DNA of 64,000 nucleotides, taken from assembly GCF_027125355.1 (NCBI RefSeq), contig NZ_CP114052.1, forward strand, positions 1,612,001 to 1,676,000, read 5' to 3'. The notes beneath the pieces are model-generated. The model was not told where the DNA came from. It saw nothing but the letters and a program-made list of their open reading frames with translations, and did no database searches. The stretch comes from Peptostreptococcus equinus. Lineage in GTDB: Bacteria; Bacillota; Clostridia; Peptostreptococcales; Peptostreptococcaceae. Positions 53,134-63,372 of this stretch are shown one piece after another. Position 1 is the first letter of the stretch, and each line of letters begins with the position of its first letter. The position numbers were made by a program, and so were the translations under genes.

Positions 53134-55479
53134 TTAAAATACACCTTTAGCTTTTTGTTCCTTAATAGCATTTAATACCTTTTCAGGAGTTAAAGGCATT
53201 TCAGTAAATCTAACACCGATAGCATCATATACAGCATTGAATATAGCAGGTATTGTTGGCTGAATTGGACCTTCACCTGATTCTTTAGCACCGTATGGAG
53301 CTGATGGGTCATAAGCATCTACTATATTTGCATCTATTTCTGGCATATCTAGAGCTGTTGGTACCTTGTAGTCATGGAATGAAGGATTACAGAAAGTTCC
53401 ATCTGGAGCAATCTTCATTTCTTCATATAGAGCCTGTCCTAGACCCATTCCTATAGATCCATGTACCTGACCTTCTACACTTTGTGGGTTGATAGCTACA
53501 CCACAGTCTCCTGCTTCAGTAATCTTTACTACATTTACCTTACCTGTTTCAAGATCTATATCTACCTCTGCTATCTGTGCACTAAATCCAAATGATGGAG
53601 AGTGTCCGATGTTACCACCTTGCTGGATACCCTTTCTTCTTGGAGGCGTGAACTGTCCTGTCTTAGTAAGAGGTCCATTTGTCTGTATGTAAGAAGATAC
53701 TACATCTCTCCAAGGTACTCTCTTATTTGGTTTGTAGATATTATAGAATTCTCCACCTTGAACTTCTACTTCGTCACCACGTATTCCTAGCATTCCAGCA
53801 GCTACTGGCTTAAGTTCAGCATTTATTTTTTCCGCTGCCTGTCTAATTGCCCAACCTGTAGCAAATGTTAGACGGCTGGCAAATGTTCCCAAGTCAAATG
53901 TTGATATTTTTGTATCTCTTGGTATTACTGTAACATCTTCTGTATGTACACCTAGAGTTTCAGCAGCCATCTGAGCCATTACCATATCTACACCCTGACC
54001 TATATCAGTAGCTCCACAGTATACAGTTACATCATTTTCTTCATCAACTTTTATAGTTGCTACTGTATGTGGCTTGTATGATAAGTATAATGTATAAGAT
54101 GTTCCTGAAATATAGTATCCACCAGAAAGACCAATACCTTTACCAAATGGTAATTTTCCATGTTTTTCTTTATATCCTGATTTTTCAACACATTCTGTTA
54201 AACATTTTTTGTATTCTGTATGAGGTACATACATTTTACTCATTGCAGTATATCCTGATTCAGCAGCATTTAACATTCTTATTTCATATGGATCCATACC
54301 GAAGTGTGCTGCAGCTTGATCTAACATCTGTTCCATAGCGAATCTTGGCTGTACTCCACCTAGACCTCTAAATGCTCCACATGTAGGTTTGTTAGTATAT
54401 ACTCTCTTACCGTCAAATCTTACATTTGGTATCATGTATGGTATATGTACCATTGATGCTGTATAGAATAAAACAACAATACCCCAACCAGCATATGCTC
54501 CACCATCCATTAAGTTTGTGAAATCACAGGCTGTTATTTTACCAGTTTTGTCAAAACCAAGCTTCATCTTCATATAGCAAGGATGTCTACCATTGTTAGT
54601 AGCGAATACGTCACTTCTTTCGTAAGTTATCTTTACTGGTCTACCAACTTTTCTAGATAAAAGTGCTGAACAGAAATCTGCTTGAGAAGCAACACCCTTA
54701 CCACCAAATCCACCACCTATTAGTGGAACTGTTATTCTTATTTTGCTTAAAGGCATTTCAAGAACCTTAGCTAACTGCTGATGAGTATAGTGAGGAACCT
54801 GACAAGTTGCATAAAGATGTAGCTTTCCTGTTGCAACATCAAAATCTGCAAGTGCAGACTGTGGCTCTATAAATCCATGATTTACATATGAAGAATAGTA
54901 ATCTTGTTCTAATACATAGTCAGATTCTGCTAATGCTTTGTCTGGATCTCCATAAACCTGGATTCCTTCATAAGAGATATTGTTTGGAGCATCTTCATGT
55001 ATTCTTAGATCATCTCTCTTTACTGCTTCTCTTGGGTCAACAATAGCTTCTAGAACATCATATTCAACTTCTATTAATTCTAGGGCTTTTTCAGCAATTT
55101 CTTCAGTTACTGCTGCTACTGCTGCTACTGGTTCTCCCCAGTTTCTTACTTTTCCTACAGCTAGTGCATGTTCATTGGCATTGTGAGGTACTATACCATA
55201 AGGTATTGGACAGTCTTCTCCAGTGATAACACCAAGTACACCTTCTAATTCCATAGCCTTGCTATAGTCAATTTTTACTATATTAGCATGTGCATGCTTA
55301 CTTCTAAGTAGCTTACCATATACCATTCTTGGTAAAGTCAAATCATCAGTATACTGAACTTTTCCCTTTACTTTATCTGCACCATCTGGTCTACGTATAC
55401 TTCTTCCTACTTCAGTAAATTCTTTTGTATAGTCTCTATAATTATTATATCTATTTGATACTTCATACATCTTTCCCAT
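53134..55479 (-). CDS. xdhA: Xanthine dehydrogenase-family molybdopterin-binding subunit
   Basis: Large molybdenum hydroxylase subunit, 781 residues, cytoplasmic; with its partners it hydroxylates hypoxanthine or xanthine (or a related heterocycle). Motifs: GRSIRRPDGADKVKG at the N-terminus, PLIGGGFGGKG, CGAFRGLGGVQPRFAMEQ with the substrate Arg, GATDIGQGVD, and the catalytic Glu in YGAKESGEGPIQPTIPA near the C-terminus. The ATG at 55479 follows AAGGGGG and lies two bases from the iron-sulfur subunit's stop. Substrate is inferred; the family also contains other N-heterocycle dehydrogenases. Confidence 0.9.
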   Translation of the reverse strand: MGKMYEVSNRYNNYRDYTKEFTEVGRSIRRPDGADKVKGKVQYTDDLTLPRMVYGKLLRSKHAHANIVKIDYSKAMELEGVLGVITGEDCPIPYGIVPHNANEHALAVGKVRNWGEPVAAVAAVTEEIAEKALELIEVEYDVLEAIVDPREAVKRDDLRIHEDAPNNISYEGIQVYGDPDKALAESDYVLEQDYYSSYVNHGFIEPQSALADFDVATGKLHLYATCQVPHYTHQQLAKVLEMPLSKIRITVPLIGGGFGGKGVASQADFCSALLSRKVGRPVKITYERSDVFATNNGRHPCYMKMKLGFDKTGKITACDFTNLMDGGAYAGWGIVVLFYTASMVHIPYMIPNVRFDGKRVYTNKPTCGAFRGLGGVQPRFAMEQMLDQAAAHFGMDPYEIRMLNAAESGYTAMSKMYVPHTEYKKCLTECVEKSGYKEKHGKLPFGKGIGLSGGYYISGTSYTLYLSYKPHTVATIKVDEENDVTVYCGATDIGQGVDMVMAQMAAETLGVHTEDVTVIPRDTKISTFDLGTFASRLTFATGWAIRQAAEKINAELKPVAAGMLGIRGDEVEVQGGEFYNIYKPNKRVPWRDVVSSYIQTNGPLTKTGQFTPPRRKGIQQGGNIGHSPSFGFSAQIAEVDIDLETGKVNVVKITEAGDCGVAINPQSVEGQVHGSIGMGLGQALYEEMKIAPDGTFCNPSFHDYKVPTALDMPEIDANIVDAYDPSAPYGAKESGEGPIQPTIPAIFNAVYDAIGVRFTEMPLTPEKVLNAIKEQKAKGVF

Positions 55480-55480
55480 C

Positions 55481-55966
55481 TTATTTAGCCCCCTTTTCTG
55501 CAACTAAATTTGCATAAGACTCTATAGCGGAAACGATATTAATATATCCAGTACATCTACAAGTATTTCCTGAAATAGCTGTCTTAATCTCCTTCTGAGA
55601 AGGATTTGGATTTCTATCTATTAATGCTTTAGCTGATAATATCATGCCTGGTGTACAAAAACCGCACTGTACTGCACCATGATCAAGGAAAGCATCCTGA
55701 ATTGGATGTAAAGTTCCATCTTCATTAGCAATTCCTTCAATTGTTATTATTTTCTTATCTGCACATGTAATAGCTAGTGTTAAACAAGATAGTTTAGGCT
55801 GTCCATCTATCAAGACTGTACATGCTCCACAGTCTCCCTGACCACAACCTTTCTTTGTACCAGTTAAACCAATCGCTTTCCTGATTACATCAACCAAAAG
55901 ATCCATTGGAGTAACTATTACATCATAGTTCTGATTATTAATATTCAAAGTGATTAATTGTTTCAT
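55481..55966 (-). CDS. xdhC: Xanthine dehydrogenase-family [2Fe-2S] subunit
   Basis: Electron-transfer subunit of 161 residues with two [2Fe-2S] clusters. The first is GCGQGDCGACTVLIDG plus a later Cys in LSCLTL, as in plant-type ferredoxins. The second is VQCGFCTPGMIL and GNTCRCTGYINIV. It passes electrons from the molybdenum site to the FAD subunit. Length is normal. The start follows GGAGGCG just after the FAD-subunit gene. Confidence 0.96.
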   Translation of the reverse strand: MKQLITLNINNQNYDVIVTPMDLLVDVIRKAIGLTGTKKGCGQGDCGACTVLIDGQPKLSCLTLAITCADKKIITIEGIANEDGTLHPIQDAFLDHGAVQCGFCTPGMILSAKALIDRNPNPSQKEIKTAISGNTCRCTGYINIVSAIESYANLVAEKGAK

Positions 55967-55968
55967 TT

Positions 55969-56850
55969 CTACGCCTCCATTGCCTTATTATATGCTTCTT
56001 TAGTCAATCTTCTAGCTAAAGCTCCTACAACATCTTTTCTGTATTCAGCAGATGCTCTAACATCAGAAATTGGTGTAGCTTCGCTCATAGCTGCTTCTCC
56101 AACTTTTTCAATCAACTCATCGTTTAATTCTTTTCCAACAAGTAATGATGGAACTCCTTCAGAAACAATAGGCTTTGGTGCTACTGATCCCATTATAAGT
56201 TTTGCACTTTTAATAGTCTTCTTATCATCTTCTAATTCTATATTTACAGCCATATTTACGGCATCTATTTCCATAGCGTTTCTTAAACCTATATTACCAT
56301 AAGTAGCAGCTGAATGAGCTACAGGTTCTGGTATTATAAATTTTGTTACCATCTCATCTTTTTCTAATATATTTTGACGATTACCAAGTATAAAATCTTC
56401 AGGCTTTACAGTTCTTTCCCCTCTCTTGCTTTCAATCACAACTGTAGCATTCAAAGCTGATAAAGGTGCTGGTGTTTCTCCACATGGTGATGAGTGAGAA
56501 ATATTTCCACCTATAGTTGCCATTGTTCTTACCTGATAAGAACCTAACTGACTAGCTGCATAAACTAATGCACCATACTTTTCAACAAGTTCTTTAGAGT
56601 TTTCGATTTCAGAGATAGTTGTACATGCTCCGATTTCTACCCCATTATCAGTAAATTTAATGCCTGATAATTCCTTAACGTCCGCGATGTTGATAACGTT
56701 TTCCGTCTGAATCATTTTCTCCTTTAGCATAATAACTAAATCAGTGCCCCCAGCAAGCATCTTTGATTTGTCGCCAATATCTGCCAGCAAGTCTAAAACT
56801 TCTGCCTTAGTTTTAGGTGCATGATACTGAAAATTACTTAAAATATTCAT
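55969..56850 (-). CDS. xdhB: Xanthine dehydrogenase-family FAD-binding subunit
   Basis: FAD subunit of 293 residues that hands electrons to NAD. The FAD diphosphate loop KMLAGGTDLVIMLKEK and the second FAD site TIGGNISHSSPCGETPAPL are visible, followed by the C-terminal CO-dehydrogenase flavoprotein-type domain. It is the first gene of the FAD, iron-sulfur, molybdenum order. A good ribosome binding site GGGAGGC precedes the ATG. The upstream gap (56851-57038) is short, AT-rich and shows no riboswitch by eye. Confidence 0.94.
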   Translation of the reverse strand: MNILSNFQYHAPKTKAEVLDLLADIGDKSKMLAGGTDLVIMLKEKMIQTENVINIADVKELSGIKFTDNGVEIGACTTISEIENSKELVEKYGALVYAASQLGSYQVRTMATIGGNISHSSPCGETPAPLSALNATVVIESKRGERTVKPEDFILGNRQNILEKDEMVTKFIIPEPVAHSAATYGNIGLRNAMEIDAVNMAVNIELEDDKKTIKSAKLIMGSVAPKPIVSEGVPSLLVGKELNDELIEKVGEAAMSEATPISDVRASAEYRKDVVGALARRLTKEAYNKAMEA

Positions 56851-57038
56851 TCTTTAAGCCTCCCTTTTAATTTACGCTTTCGCATTCTGAACGAAATACT
56901 ATTTCATAAAAATGAATTTGTGCATAGATTTCACTTTAATTATATAATAATTGTGTGAATATTACAATTACATTCTTTAAAAAAGTAATTTTCTGTATCA
57001 TGATAATTGTTTAATTTTAAAATTAAATAGTTTTATTT

Positions 57039-58121
57039 TCAACTTTCGATATAAACTATTTTTTCTCTATCCATTGAAATTTTCAAATCCGAATTATTCT
57101 CTAGGTATTTTTCCGCTTCTAAATTGTTTAATTTTATACAATAATTTTTTTCTGAAATTTTAGTTTCTTCATAATTTTTAGATTTTCTTATCACAGAAAA
57201 ATATATCATCGTGCTTTCTAAGCCTCTATAAATTTTTTCAACTTTTCCATCTATAGTATTATTATCAATTTTATCTTTTGATAATAATTTGAAATCTGTA
57301 TCTCTTATTCCTATATATTTAATATCATTGCTAATATTTTCACGCTCAATTTTTATATCAAAATCAGGAATAGTAATGTCGCAATCATCATCTACATATG
57401 CTGAGATAATATTATTTACTCCAACCATTTTAGCTCCGGCTAAAGTTTTTGGTTTATTAAATACTTTTTTTGTAGGACCTTGTTCTACTACTTTTCCATT
57501 TTCAATTATGACAAGTTCATCACTAAATCTATAAATCTCCTCCCTGCTATGCGATACCATTATGACCATACCATCAAAATCAGAAAGCATCTCTTCGAGT
57601 TCAATTTGTAACTTATCTTTTAGGTCATTGTCCAAGGCTGAAAATGGTTCATCCAATAGAATAATTTGGGGTTCATATGCCATAATTCTTGCCAACGCTA
57701 CTCTCTGTTGCTGCCCTCCAGATAAATCTTTTGGCATTTTATCAGCCAAGTCACTTATATGAAACTTTTTCATATATTCAAAAGCCTTATTTTTTTTAAA
57801 TTCCTTATTTCCCTTCAAGACTATCTCAATATTTTCTCTCACATTCATATTTGGAAAAAGAGCGTAATTTTGAAACATATAAGCTACATCTCTTTTTTGT
57901 GGTTTTATATTATTTTTTTTAGTTGAATCAAAAGCAATTATGTCATTAATCTTGATAATACCAACATCTGGACTTATTATACCTGATATATACTTAAGTA
58001 ACATGCTCTTTCCCGCACCAGATTCTCCGAGAATACCAACTCTTTTTGCACTTGTTTTTAATGAAATATCCATATTGTAACTATGTAATTTTGATTTTAT
58101 ATCAATTGATAAGTCCATCAT
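57039..58121 (-). CDS. modC: Molybdate ABC transporter ATP-binding protein
   Basis: ATPase of the molybdate importer, 360 residues. Walker A GILGESGAGKSMLLKYI, signature DLSGGQQQRVALAR, Walker B IILLDEPFSALD and the switch MVSHSREEIYR are present. The C-terminal 140 residues are a longer extension that may include a molybdate-sensing (TOBE-like) module. Start is one of two adjacent ATGs (58121 or 58118) behind GGAAAG. Preceded by modB and modA on the same strand. Confidence 0.92.
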   Translation of the reverse strand: MMDLSIDIKSKLHSYNMDISLKTSAKRVGILGESGAGKSMLLKYISGIISPDVGIIKINDIIAFDSTKKNNIKPQKRDVAYMFQNYALFPNMNVRENIEIVLKGNKEFKKNKAFEYMKKFHISDLADKMPKDLSGGQQQRVALARIMAYEPQIILLDEPFSALDNDLKDKLQIELEEMLSDFDGMVIMVSHSREEIYRFSDELVIIENGKVVEQGPTKKVFNKPKTLAGAKMVGVNNIISAYVDDDCDITIPDFDIKIERENISNDIKYIGIRDTDFKLLSKDKIDNNTIDGKVEKIYRGLESTMIYFSVIRKSKNYEETKISEKNYCIKLNNLEAEKYLENNSDLKISMDREKIVYIES

Positions 58122-58138
58122 TTTTCTTTCCACCCATA

Positions 58139-58822
58139 TTATTTTTTATTTAATACAATATTTGTCATATAAATTATTACAAAGGATATAATCAACACAA
58201 TTATTACCCATGCTCCTGCTTTTAAATAATCTCCATCATTTATTACCATAGCTATTGTTTGAGATACAGTTCCTGTCTTTCCTTGTATATTACCTGCAAC
58301 CATTGAAGTTGCACCATATTCTCCCATAGCTCTCGCAAAACATAAGATAGAACCTGCTATTAATCCAGGACCTGCTACTGGAAGTAAAACTTTATAAAAA
58401 ATTTTTTTCTCGCTTATCCCTAGTGTCCTAGCTGCATAAATTAAGTTTTGATCTACCTGTTCAAAAGCAGCCCTTGCATTTTGGTACATTAAAGGTAATG
58501 CTATTACTGTAGCAGCCAGTATACAACCTAACCATGTTTGCAATACACTTATATCAAAGTTTTCCAACAAAAAACTTCCCAAAAATCTTCTTTTACTAAA
58601 TATAATCAGCAATATAAAACCTGCTACAGTTGGTGGCAATACTATAGGTAAAGACATTATCCCATCTAAAAAAGCCTTTCTTTTTTTACTAAAAGACATG
58701 GCTTTCTTAGCGAGATGCACTCCAATGAAGAAAGAAATTATTGTCGCAACGATTGCTGTCTTTATAGATATTATTAATGGACTCCAATCTAAGTTTGTAA
58801 ATATTTCAAATAATTTCTCCAA
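58139..58822 (-). CDS. modB: Molybdate ABC transporter permease
   Basis: Membrane channel of the molybdate importer, 227 residues, five to six segments. Motifs: LPIVLPPTVAGFILLI and the ABC-permease EAA loop AARTLGISEKKIFYKVLLP, followed by CFARAMGEYGATSMVAGN, typical of ModB. The likely start is a TTG at 58822 behind AGGAGCGG; the frame is open to a TTG right after the modA stop (58840). It lies 18 bases past modA. Confidence 0.93.
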   Translation of the reverse strand: MEKLFEIFTNLDWSPLIISIKTAIVATIISFFIGVHLAKKAMSFSKKRKAFLDGIMSLPIVLPPTVAGFILLIIFSKRRFLGSFLLENFDISVLQTWLGCILAATVIALPLMYQNARAAFEQVDQNLIYAARTLGISEKKIFYKVLLPVAGPGLIAGSILCFARAMGEYGATSMVAGNIQGKTGTVSQTIAMVINDGDYLKAGAWVIIVLIISFVIIYMTNIVLNKK

Positions 58823-58840
58823 TGTTAAACCGCTCCTCAA

Positions 58841-59749
58841 TTAATTAGTCTTGAATCCATATTTTGCATATACTTTCTTAGCATTATCACTTATCAATGC
58901 TTTATATAATTTTTCTATTATTTCTTCCTTATCCTTGTTAGACTTTTTAGACTTAATTTTTGCTATTGGATATTTTATTTTTCCTGTTTTATCTATTCCG
59001 ATTTCAGATATAATCTTTACACCATCATTTCTCTTGGCATCACTTACATATGTAAATCCTACTTCTGTTGATTTTTCGGCTACTGCACTTAAAGCTGAAC
59101 TTACATTATCCTTTTCACTTATTACCACACCACCTAAATCATTTGAAATAGTCTTTCCTTCAATTGCTTTTATAATTGCCTTTTCTTCATCTTTTGTAGC
59201 ATTTTCCTTCATTTGTACATTAATAAGTTTATCGTGTATCAAAGCTTTTCTAGCATAAAATCCAGCTGGAACACTCGCATATGGAAGTGCTATAGACTTG
59301 GCCTCTTTAATATTTTCTAATCCTTTTACTGGGCCAGAATAATCCTTGGCTGCAATAACTGCTAATTGATTTTCCAAAAGATCTTTAGTTGAATTATCTA
59401 TTATTAAGCCTTTACCTTTCAATTCATCAACTTCCTTAGGTGAAGCACTTAAAAATATATCACAGTCAAAACCTTCTAATATCTGACTCTTTAGCTTTCC
59501 AGAAGAATCAGCATTTATGACTACTTTTACATTTGGATTTTTCGCTTCAAAATCCTTAACTATTTCACCTACTGAATCTGTTAAACTAGCTGCAATAAAT
59601 AAATTAATTTCTTGTTTTTCCGATTTTTTAACAGAATTTTCTTCTTTAGCCTCTTTTTTTGAGCATGCTGTCATTGCTGTAGCAACAAACATACATACTG
59701 ATAATAATAAGCAAATTACTGACAACCTTTTTATTGAATTTTCTCTCAT
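58841..59749 (-). CDS. modA: Molybdate-binding lipoprotein
   Basis: Surface lipoprotein that captures molybdate, 302 residues. Signal peptide with lipobox MTAC (Cys29), then a charged linker and the binding domain: FIAASLTDSVGEIVKDFE, INADSSGKLKSQILEG, CDIFLSASPKEVDELK and LGGVVISEKDNVSSALSAVA, in the ModA pattern. The start follows GGGGAGG. It opens the mod genes, placed between the hydroxylase and the Moco enzymes, so molybdenum uptake, cofactor and apoenzyme are encoded together. Confidence 0.94.
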   Translation of the reverse strand: MRENSIKRLSVICLLLSVCMFVATAMTACSKKEAKEENSVKKSEKQEINLFIAASLTDSVGEIVKDFEAKNPNVKVVINADSSGKLKSQILEGFDCDIFLSASPKEVDELKGKGLIIDNSTKDLLENQLAVIAAKDYSGPVKGLENIKEAKSIALPYASVPAGFYARKALIHDKLINVQMKENATKDEEKAIIKAIEGKTISNDLGGVVISEKDNVSSALSAVAEKSTEVGFTYVSDAKRNDGVKIISEIGIDKTGKIKYPIAKIKSKKSNKDKEEIIEKLYKALISDNAKKVYAKYGFKTN

Positions 59750-59859
59750 TTTTACCTCCCCTATTATACAAAGTATTTTTTATTTATTTCACCAATTTAA
59801 TTAAATACTTATACTTTTCGTTTTGTATTATAAAATTAATATCTCTTTTTCACTATTTT

Positions 59860-60795
59860 TTACTTTCTAGCACATTCTCTAGCCGTTCCCTTTAAAATCT
59901 CTAAACCGTGGTTCAGATTTGGCAAAAGAAATTCTAACGCTTCACTAACAGCCTTTGGGCTACCTGGCAGATTTATTATTAGAGTAGAATTTCTTATGCC
60001 GCTAACAGCCCTAGAAAACATGGCTCTTTTTGTATACTGCATTGAGTAGGCTCTAATAGCCTCCGCTATTCCGTTTGCCATCTTATTACATACAGCATTT
60101 GTAGCCTCAGGAGTCACATCTCTAAAAGCAAAACCTGTTCCACCAGTCGTTATAATCAGATTTATCTGCCTCTGGTCTGCTAGTCTAATCAACTGCTGTT
60201 CAATCTTATTTTGTTCGTCTGGAACAATAATTTCCTCTTTTACAAGGAAACCCTGTTCTTCAAGACCCTTAGTGATAATAGGTCCACTTTCGTCTTTTCT
60301 CAATCCAACTGACCCCTTGTCGCTAACTGTTATTACCGCTGCTGTAAGCGGTCTGTTTGGATCTGCTTCAATCACTTCAACTTCATCTCCAACTTTTATT
60401 TCTCCGCCTACTATTACTTCTGTAAAAACACCCTCTCTAGGCATTATACAATCTCCAACCGCATGGAATATTGCACAATGTGAATGGCATTCCTTACCTA
60501 TCTGGCTCAATTCCAAAATCACATCGCCTATTTTAAATCTTGTACCAATGGGCATAGACCTAAAATCGTATTCGTCTATTATAATATTTTCGCCAAAAGC
60601 TCCAAGAGCAACATCTGCTCCTTTTGCCCTAAAGTCTTTTATCTTTTCATATGAAAGAAGGCTCACCTGTCTATGCCATTTTCCAGCATGTGCATCATTT
60701 TCAATACCGTGATTTTCTATCAATCTGGCACTTGAAACTTCGCTCTTTTGAGTTCCTTTTCTTTCACTAGTACATATTCCTATAATTTCAGCCAT
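59860..60795 (-). CDS. Fused MOSC and MogA/MoaB-type protein
   Basis: A 311-residue two-domain protein for molybdenum cofactor chemistry. Residues 1-145 are a MOSC domain (GIENDAHAGKWHRQVSLLS, GAFGENIIID, and a C-rich CHSHCAIFHAVGDC where sulfur carriage is expected). Residues 150-311 are a MogA/MoaB molybdopterin adenylyltransferase (AAVITVSDKGSVGLRKDESG, TTGGTGFAFRDVTPEAT, STLIINLPGSPKAVSEAL). The fusion pairs adenylation with a sulfur-handling domain. Start behind GGGGAAGG. Confidence 0.92.
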   Translation of the reverse strand: MAEIIGICTSERKGTQKSEVSSARLIENHGIENDAHAGKWHRQVSLLSYEKIKDFRAKGADVALGAFGENIIIDEYDFRSMPIGTRFKIGDVILELSQIGKECHSHCAIFHAVGDCIMPREGVFTEVIVGGEIKVGDEVEVIEADPNRPLTAAVITVSDKGSVGLRKDESGPIITKGLEEQGFLVKEEIIVPDEQNKIEQQLIRLADQRQINLIITTGGTGFAFRDVTPEATNAVCNKMANGIAEAIRAYSMQYTKRAMFSRAVSGIRNSTLIINLPGSPKAVSEALEFLLPNLNHGLEILKGTARECARK

Positions 60796-60861
60796 TTCGC
60801 TATTCCTTCCCCGCTTAAATTTCGAATTCTATAGTACTTTTTTAATGAGATTTGTTGACCT

Positions 60862-61827
60862 CTAGCCACCAATCTGCGTCATTCTCTTTAATTCTGTAAT
60901 ACGTTTTTTATCTTCAAAGCAGTGCATTTCAGGTTTTTCCAATATGCTATTTTTTAGGATTTCAGATATAGCCTTTGAATCCCTTGCCTTTAATGCGTCT
61001 TTCAAGCTTATCTGTTTATCAAAACATAGGCAAGATTTTATTTCTCCTGTCGATGTCATCCTTATCCTATTGCATGAATCACAGAATTTTCCATGCATGG
61101 CGCTGATAAAACCAATAGCTCCCAAGAAACCATCTATTCTACAATACTCAGCCGGTCCGTTACCATGCTTTGTCTTATCTGAACTCACATTTTCAAATGA
61201 AGTCTCCAATATTTTTTTTAGGTCTTCATTTGAGACTAGCATTGAATTGGCTCCAAGTCCTATAGGCATCATTTCAATAAATCTAACATCTATCGGATAT
61301 TTTTGAGCCAATTTTATTAGATTCAAGAAATCTTCTTTGTAGTCTTTATCGTGTAATACAGAATTTATCTTCACTCTTATTCCCTTTTCAACAGATTTTT
61401 CTATAGCTTCCAAAACCTTGTCAATTTGATCAAATCCTGTAATCTGCTCGTATTTTTCTCTGTCCAGGGTATCTAGACTGATGTTTATGGATTTCACGCC
61501 TGCATCAATTATATCGTCCAATTGGTCTACAAGCAGGATTCCATTTGTAGTAATTGTAACCTCATTAACTCCGCCTAATTCGTATATTTTTTTAATCAAT
61601 TTATGGCAGTCTTTCCTAACAAGAGGCTCGCCACCAGTGATTTTAAAATTTACAATACCCAATCCGATAGCTTCCTTGCACACCATTAATATTTCGTCAA
61701 AAGATAAAATATAATCATGAGAGCATAATTCAATACCATCAGGCATACAATACCTACAACGCAAATTGCACCTATCAGTAACAGAAATTCTCATATAATC
61801 TATATTTCTATTAAATGAATCTATCAA
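60862..61827 (-). CDS. moaA: GTP 3',8-cyclase
   Basis: Radical SAM enzyme of Moco synthesis, converting GTP to the cyclic intermediate that MoaC turns into cPMP. It is 321 residues when begun at a TTG (61827), giving MIDSFNRNIDYMRISVTDRC, the usual start. The SAM cluster is C20-x3-C24-x2-C27, then FKITGGEPLVRKD. The C-terminal second cluster motif is GKFCDSCNRIRMTSTGEIKSCLC. The frame is open seven codons further up, overlapping moaC. The C-terminus ends RMTQIGG, the essential double-Gly tail. Confidence 0.95.
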   Translation of the reverse strand: MIDSFNRNIDYMRISVTDRCNLRCRYCMPDGIELCSHDYILSFDEILMVCKEAIGLGIVNFKITGGEPLVRKDCHKLIKKIYELGGVNEVTITTNGILLVDQLDDIIDAGVKSINISLDTLDREKYEQITGFDQIDKVLEAIEKSVEKGIRVKINSVLHDKDYKEDFLNLIKLAQKYPIDVRFIEMMPIGLGANSMLVSNEDLKKILETSFENVSSDKTKHGNGPAEYCRIDGFLGAIGFISAMHGKFCDSCNRIRMTSTGEIKSCLCFDKQISLKDALKARDSKAISEILKNSILEKPEMHCFEDKKRITELKRMTQIGG

Positions 61828-61835
61828 GATAATCT

Positions 61836-62309
61836 CTACCTTTCCCAAACTCCACTTTTACCACCAGTTTTTTTCATGAGTTTTACTTCCAATATTTCCA
61901 TACCTTTATCTATAGCCTTGCACATATCATAGATTGTCAAAAGGCAAATGTTGACTCCTGTCAGCGCTTCCATTTCTACACCTGTTTTTCCAACAGTTTT
62001 CACTGTACAGGCAGCTTCAATCTTGCACTCAACTTCATCAAGTGAAAAATCAATCTCCACCTTGCTCAAGTTCAATATGTGACATAGTGGTATTAGTTCT
62101 GATGTTTTCTTGGCTCCCATAATACCTGCAACTCTTGCAACCCCCAGAACATCACCCTTTTTCATGCCACCTTCTTTAACTTTTAAAAAGCATTCTTTTG
62201 ACATTTTAATGCTACCTATTGCAATAGCTTCCCTAACTGTTTCGTTTTTTTCGCTTACATCGACCATAATGGCATTGCCATTTTTATCAAAATGTGTAAA
62301 ATTACTCAT
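61836..62309 (-). CDS. moaC: Cyclic pyranopterin monophosphate synthase
   Basis: Second Moco enzyme, 157 residues from the ATG at 62309 behind GGGGAGA. The sequence has [52 protein letters not shown] and [24 protein letters not shown] with [10 protein letters not shown], all standard MoaC blocks including the catalytic Lys region. It precedes moaA closely. Confidence 0.96.
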   Translation of the reverse strand: MSNFTHFDKNGNAIMVDVSEKNETVREAIAIGSIKMSKECFLKVKEGGMKKGDVLGVARVAGIMGAKKTSELIPLCHILNLSKVEIDFSLDEVECKIEAACTVKTVGKTGVEMEALTGVNICLLTIYDMCKAIDKGMEILEVKLMKKTGGKSGVWER

Positions 62310-62328
62310 ATATTCTCCCCTATAAAAC

Positions 62329-63372
62329 CTATCTACCAAAAGTACACTTAGGGAAAGTACATACGTCACATTCAAGACATAGGCCACCTTCACCAAGTTC
62401 TGCTATATCATCTGCTGTAACTTCGTCATCTGCCATAACTCTAGGTAGAATTAGGTCAAATATTGTTCTCTTAGCATACATTACACATCCTGGTAGACCG
62501 AGGATTGGTACTGTTCTTTGACCCTTATCATCGTAATAAGCCAATAGGAACATAGCCCCTGGAAGAACTGGCGCTCCGTATGAAATTATATTTGCTCCTG
62601 TATTTCTGATAGCCAAAGGAGTCTTGTCATCAGGGTCTACACTCATACCACCTGTGCAAAGGACCATGTCCGCTCCCTTTTCTATTAATTCTACAATGGC
62701 CTTAGTAACTTTCTTATCATCATCTTCTAAGATAATATGCTCAAATAATTCTCCACCGAATTCAGCTATTTTATCGATTAATACAGGAGTGAAAGTATCC
62801 TTAATTCTTCCGTAGAAAACTTCATTACCTGTAGTTACTACACCGACTTTTTTGCCCTTGAATTCTTTTATTTCAAATATAGGCTGTCCGGAAGTTATAG
62901 CGTCTACCTGGCCCTTAACCCTATCCATTTTTTCTTTTTCTATTACCAAAGGAATAATTCTCGTACCTGCTATTTTTTCGCCCTTTTGAACGGCGAAATC
63001 ACCGTGTATACTTGCGATCATCATCTGTCCAAAACCATTAACAGTCTTTAAAGCCTGTCTATTTATCTTTAGTAAACCGTGACAATCAGCTATCAGGCTT
63101 ATTTTACCTTCCTTTGGCTGAGTACGTTGCATGTTTTCTCCTAGACACATAGAACATAGGATTTCCGCTGCGTCATTTTCATGAAGCATGTTGTCATCAT
63201 TTTCCCAAATATATAGGTTGTCTTTTCCCACGCTCAATAATACTGGTATATCTTCTTTTCTTACTACATGTCCCTTTTTAAAAACGACATCTTTTGTTAC
63301 TCCCTTTATTATCTGTGTTATATCATGGCAAAGAACTGCGCCCTCTGCATCAACTGTTTTAATTATTTTCAT
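62329..63372 (-). CDS. Molybdopterin-binding protein (MoeA-like) with cysteine-rich C-terminus
   Basis: A 347-residue protein with a MoCF/molybdopterin-binding domain in its second half ([65 protein letters not shown]). The N-terminal part resembles MoeA in layout but is shorter. The C-terminus ends [19 protein letters not shown], four cysteines that may bind a metal. It probably acts in molybdate insertion or cofactor handling for the hydroxylase. It overlaps the XdhC-like gene by 14 bases. Confidence 0.85.
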   Translation of the reverse strand: MKIIKTVDAEGAVLCHDITQIIKGVTKDVVFKKGHVVRKEDIPVLLSVGKDNLYIWENDDNMLHENDAAEILCSMCLGENMQRTQPKEGKISLIADCHGLLKINRQALKTVNGFGQMMIASIHGDFAVQKGEKIAGTRIIPLVIEKEKMDRVKGQVDAITSGQPIFEIKEFKGKKVGVVTTGNEVFYGRIKDTFTPVLIDKIAEFGGELFEHIILEDDDKKVTKAIVELIEKGADMVLCTGGMSVDPDDKTPLAIRNTGANIISYGAPVLPGAMFLLAYYDDKGQRTVPILGLPGCVMYAKRTIFDLILPRVMADDEVTADDIAELGEGGLCLECDVCTFPKCTFGR

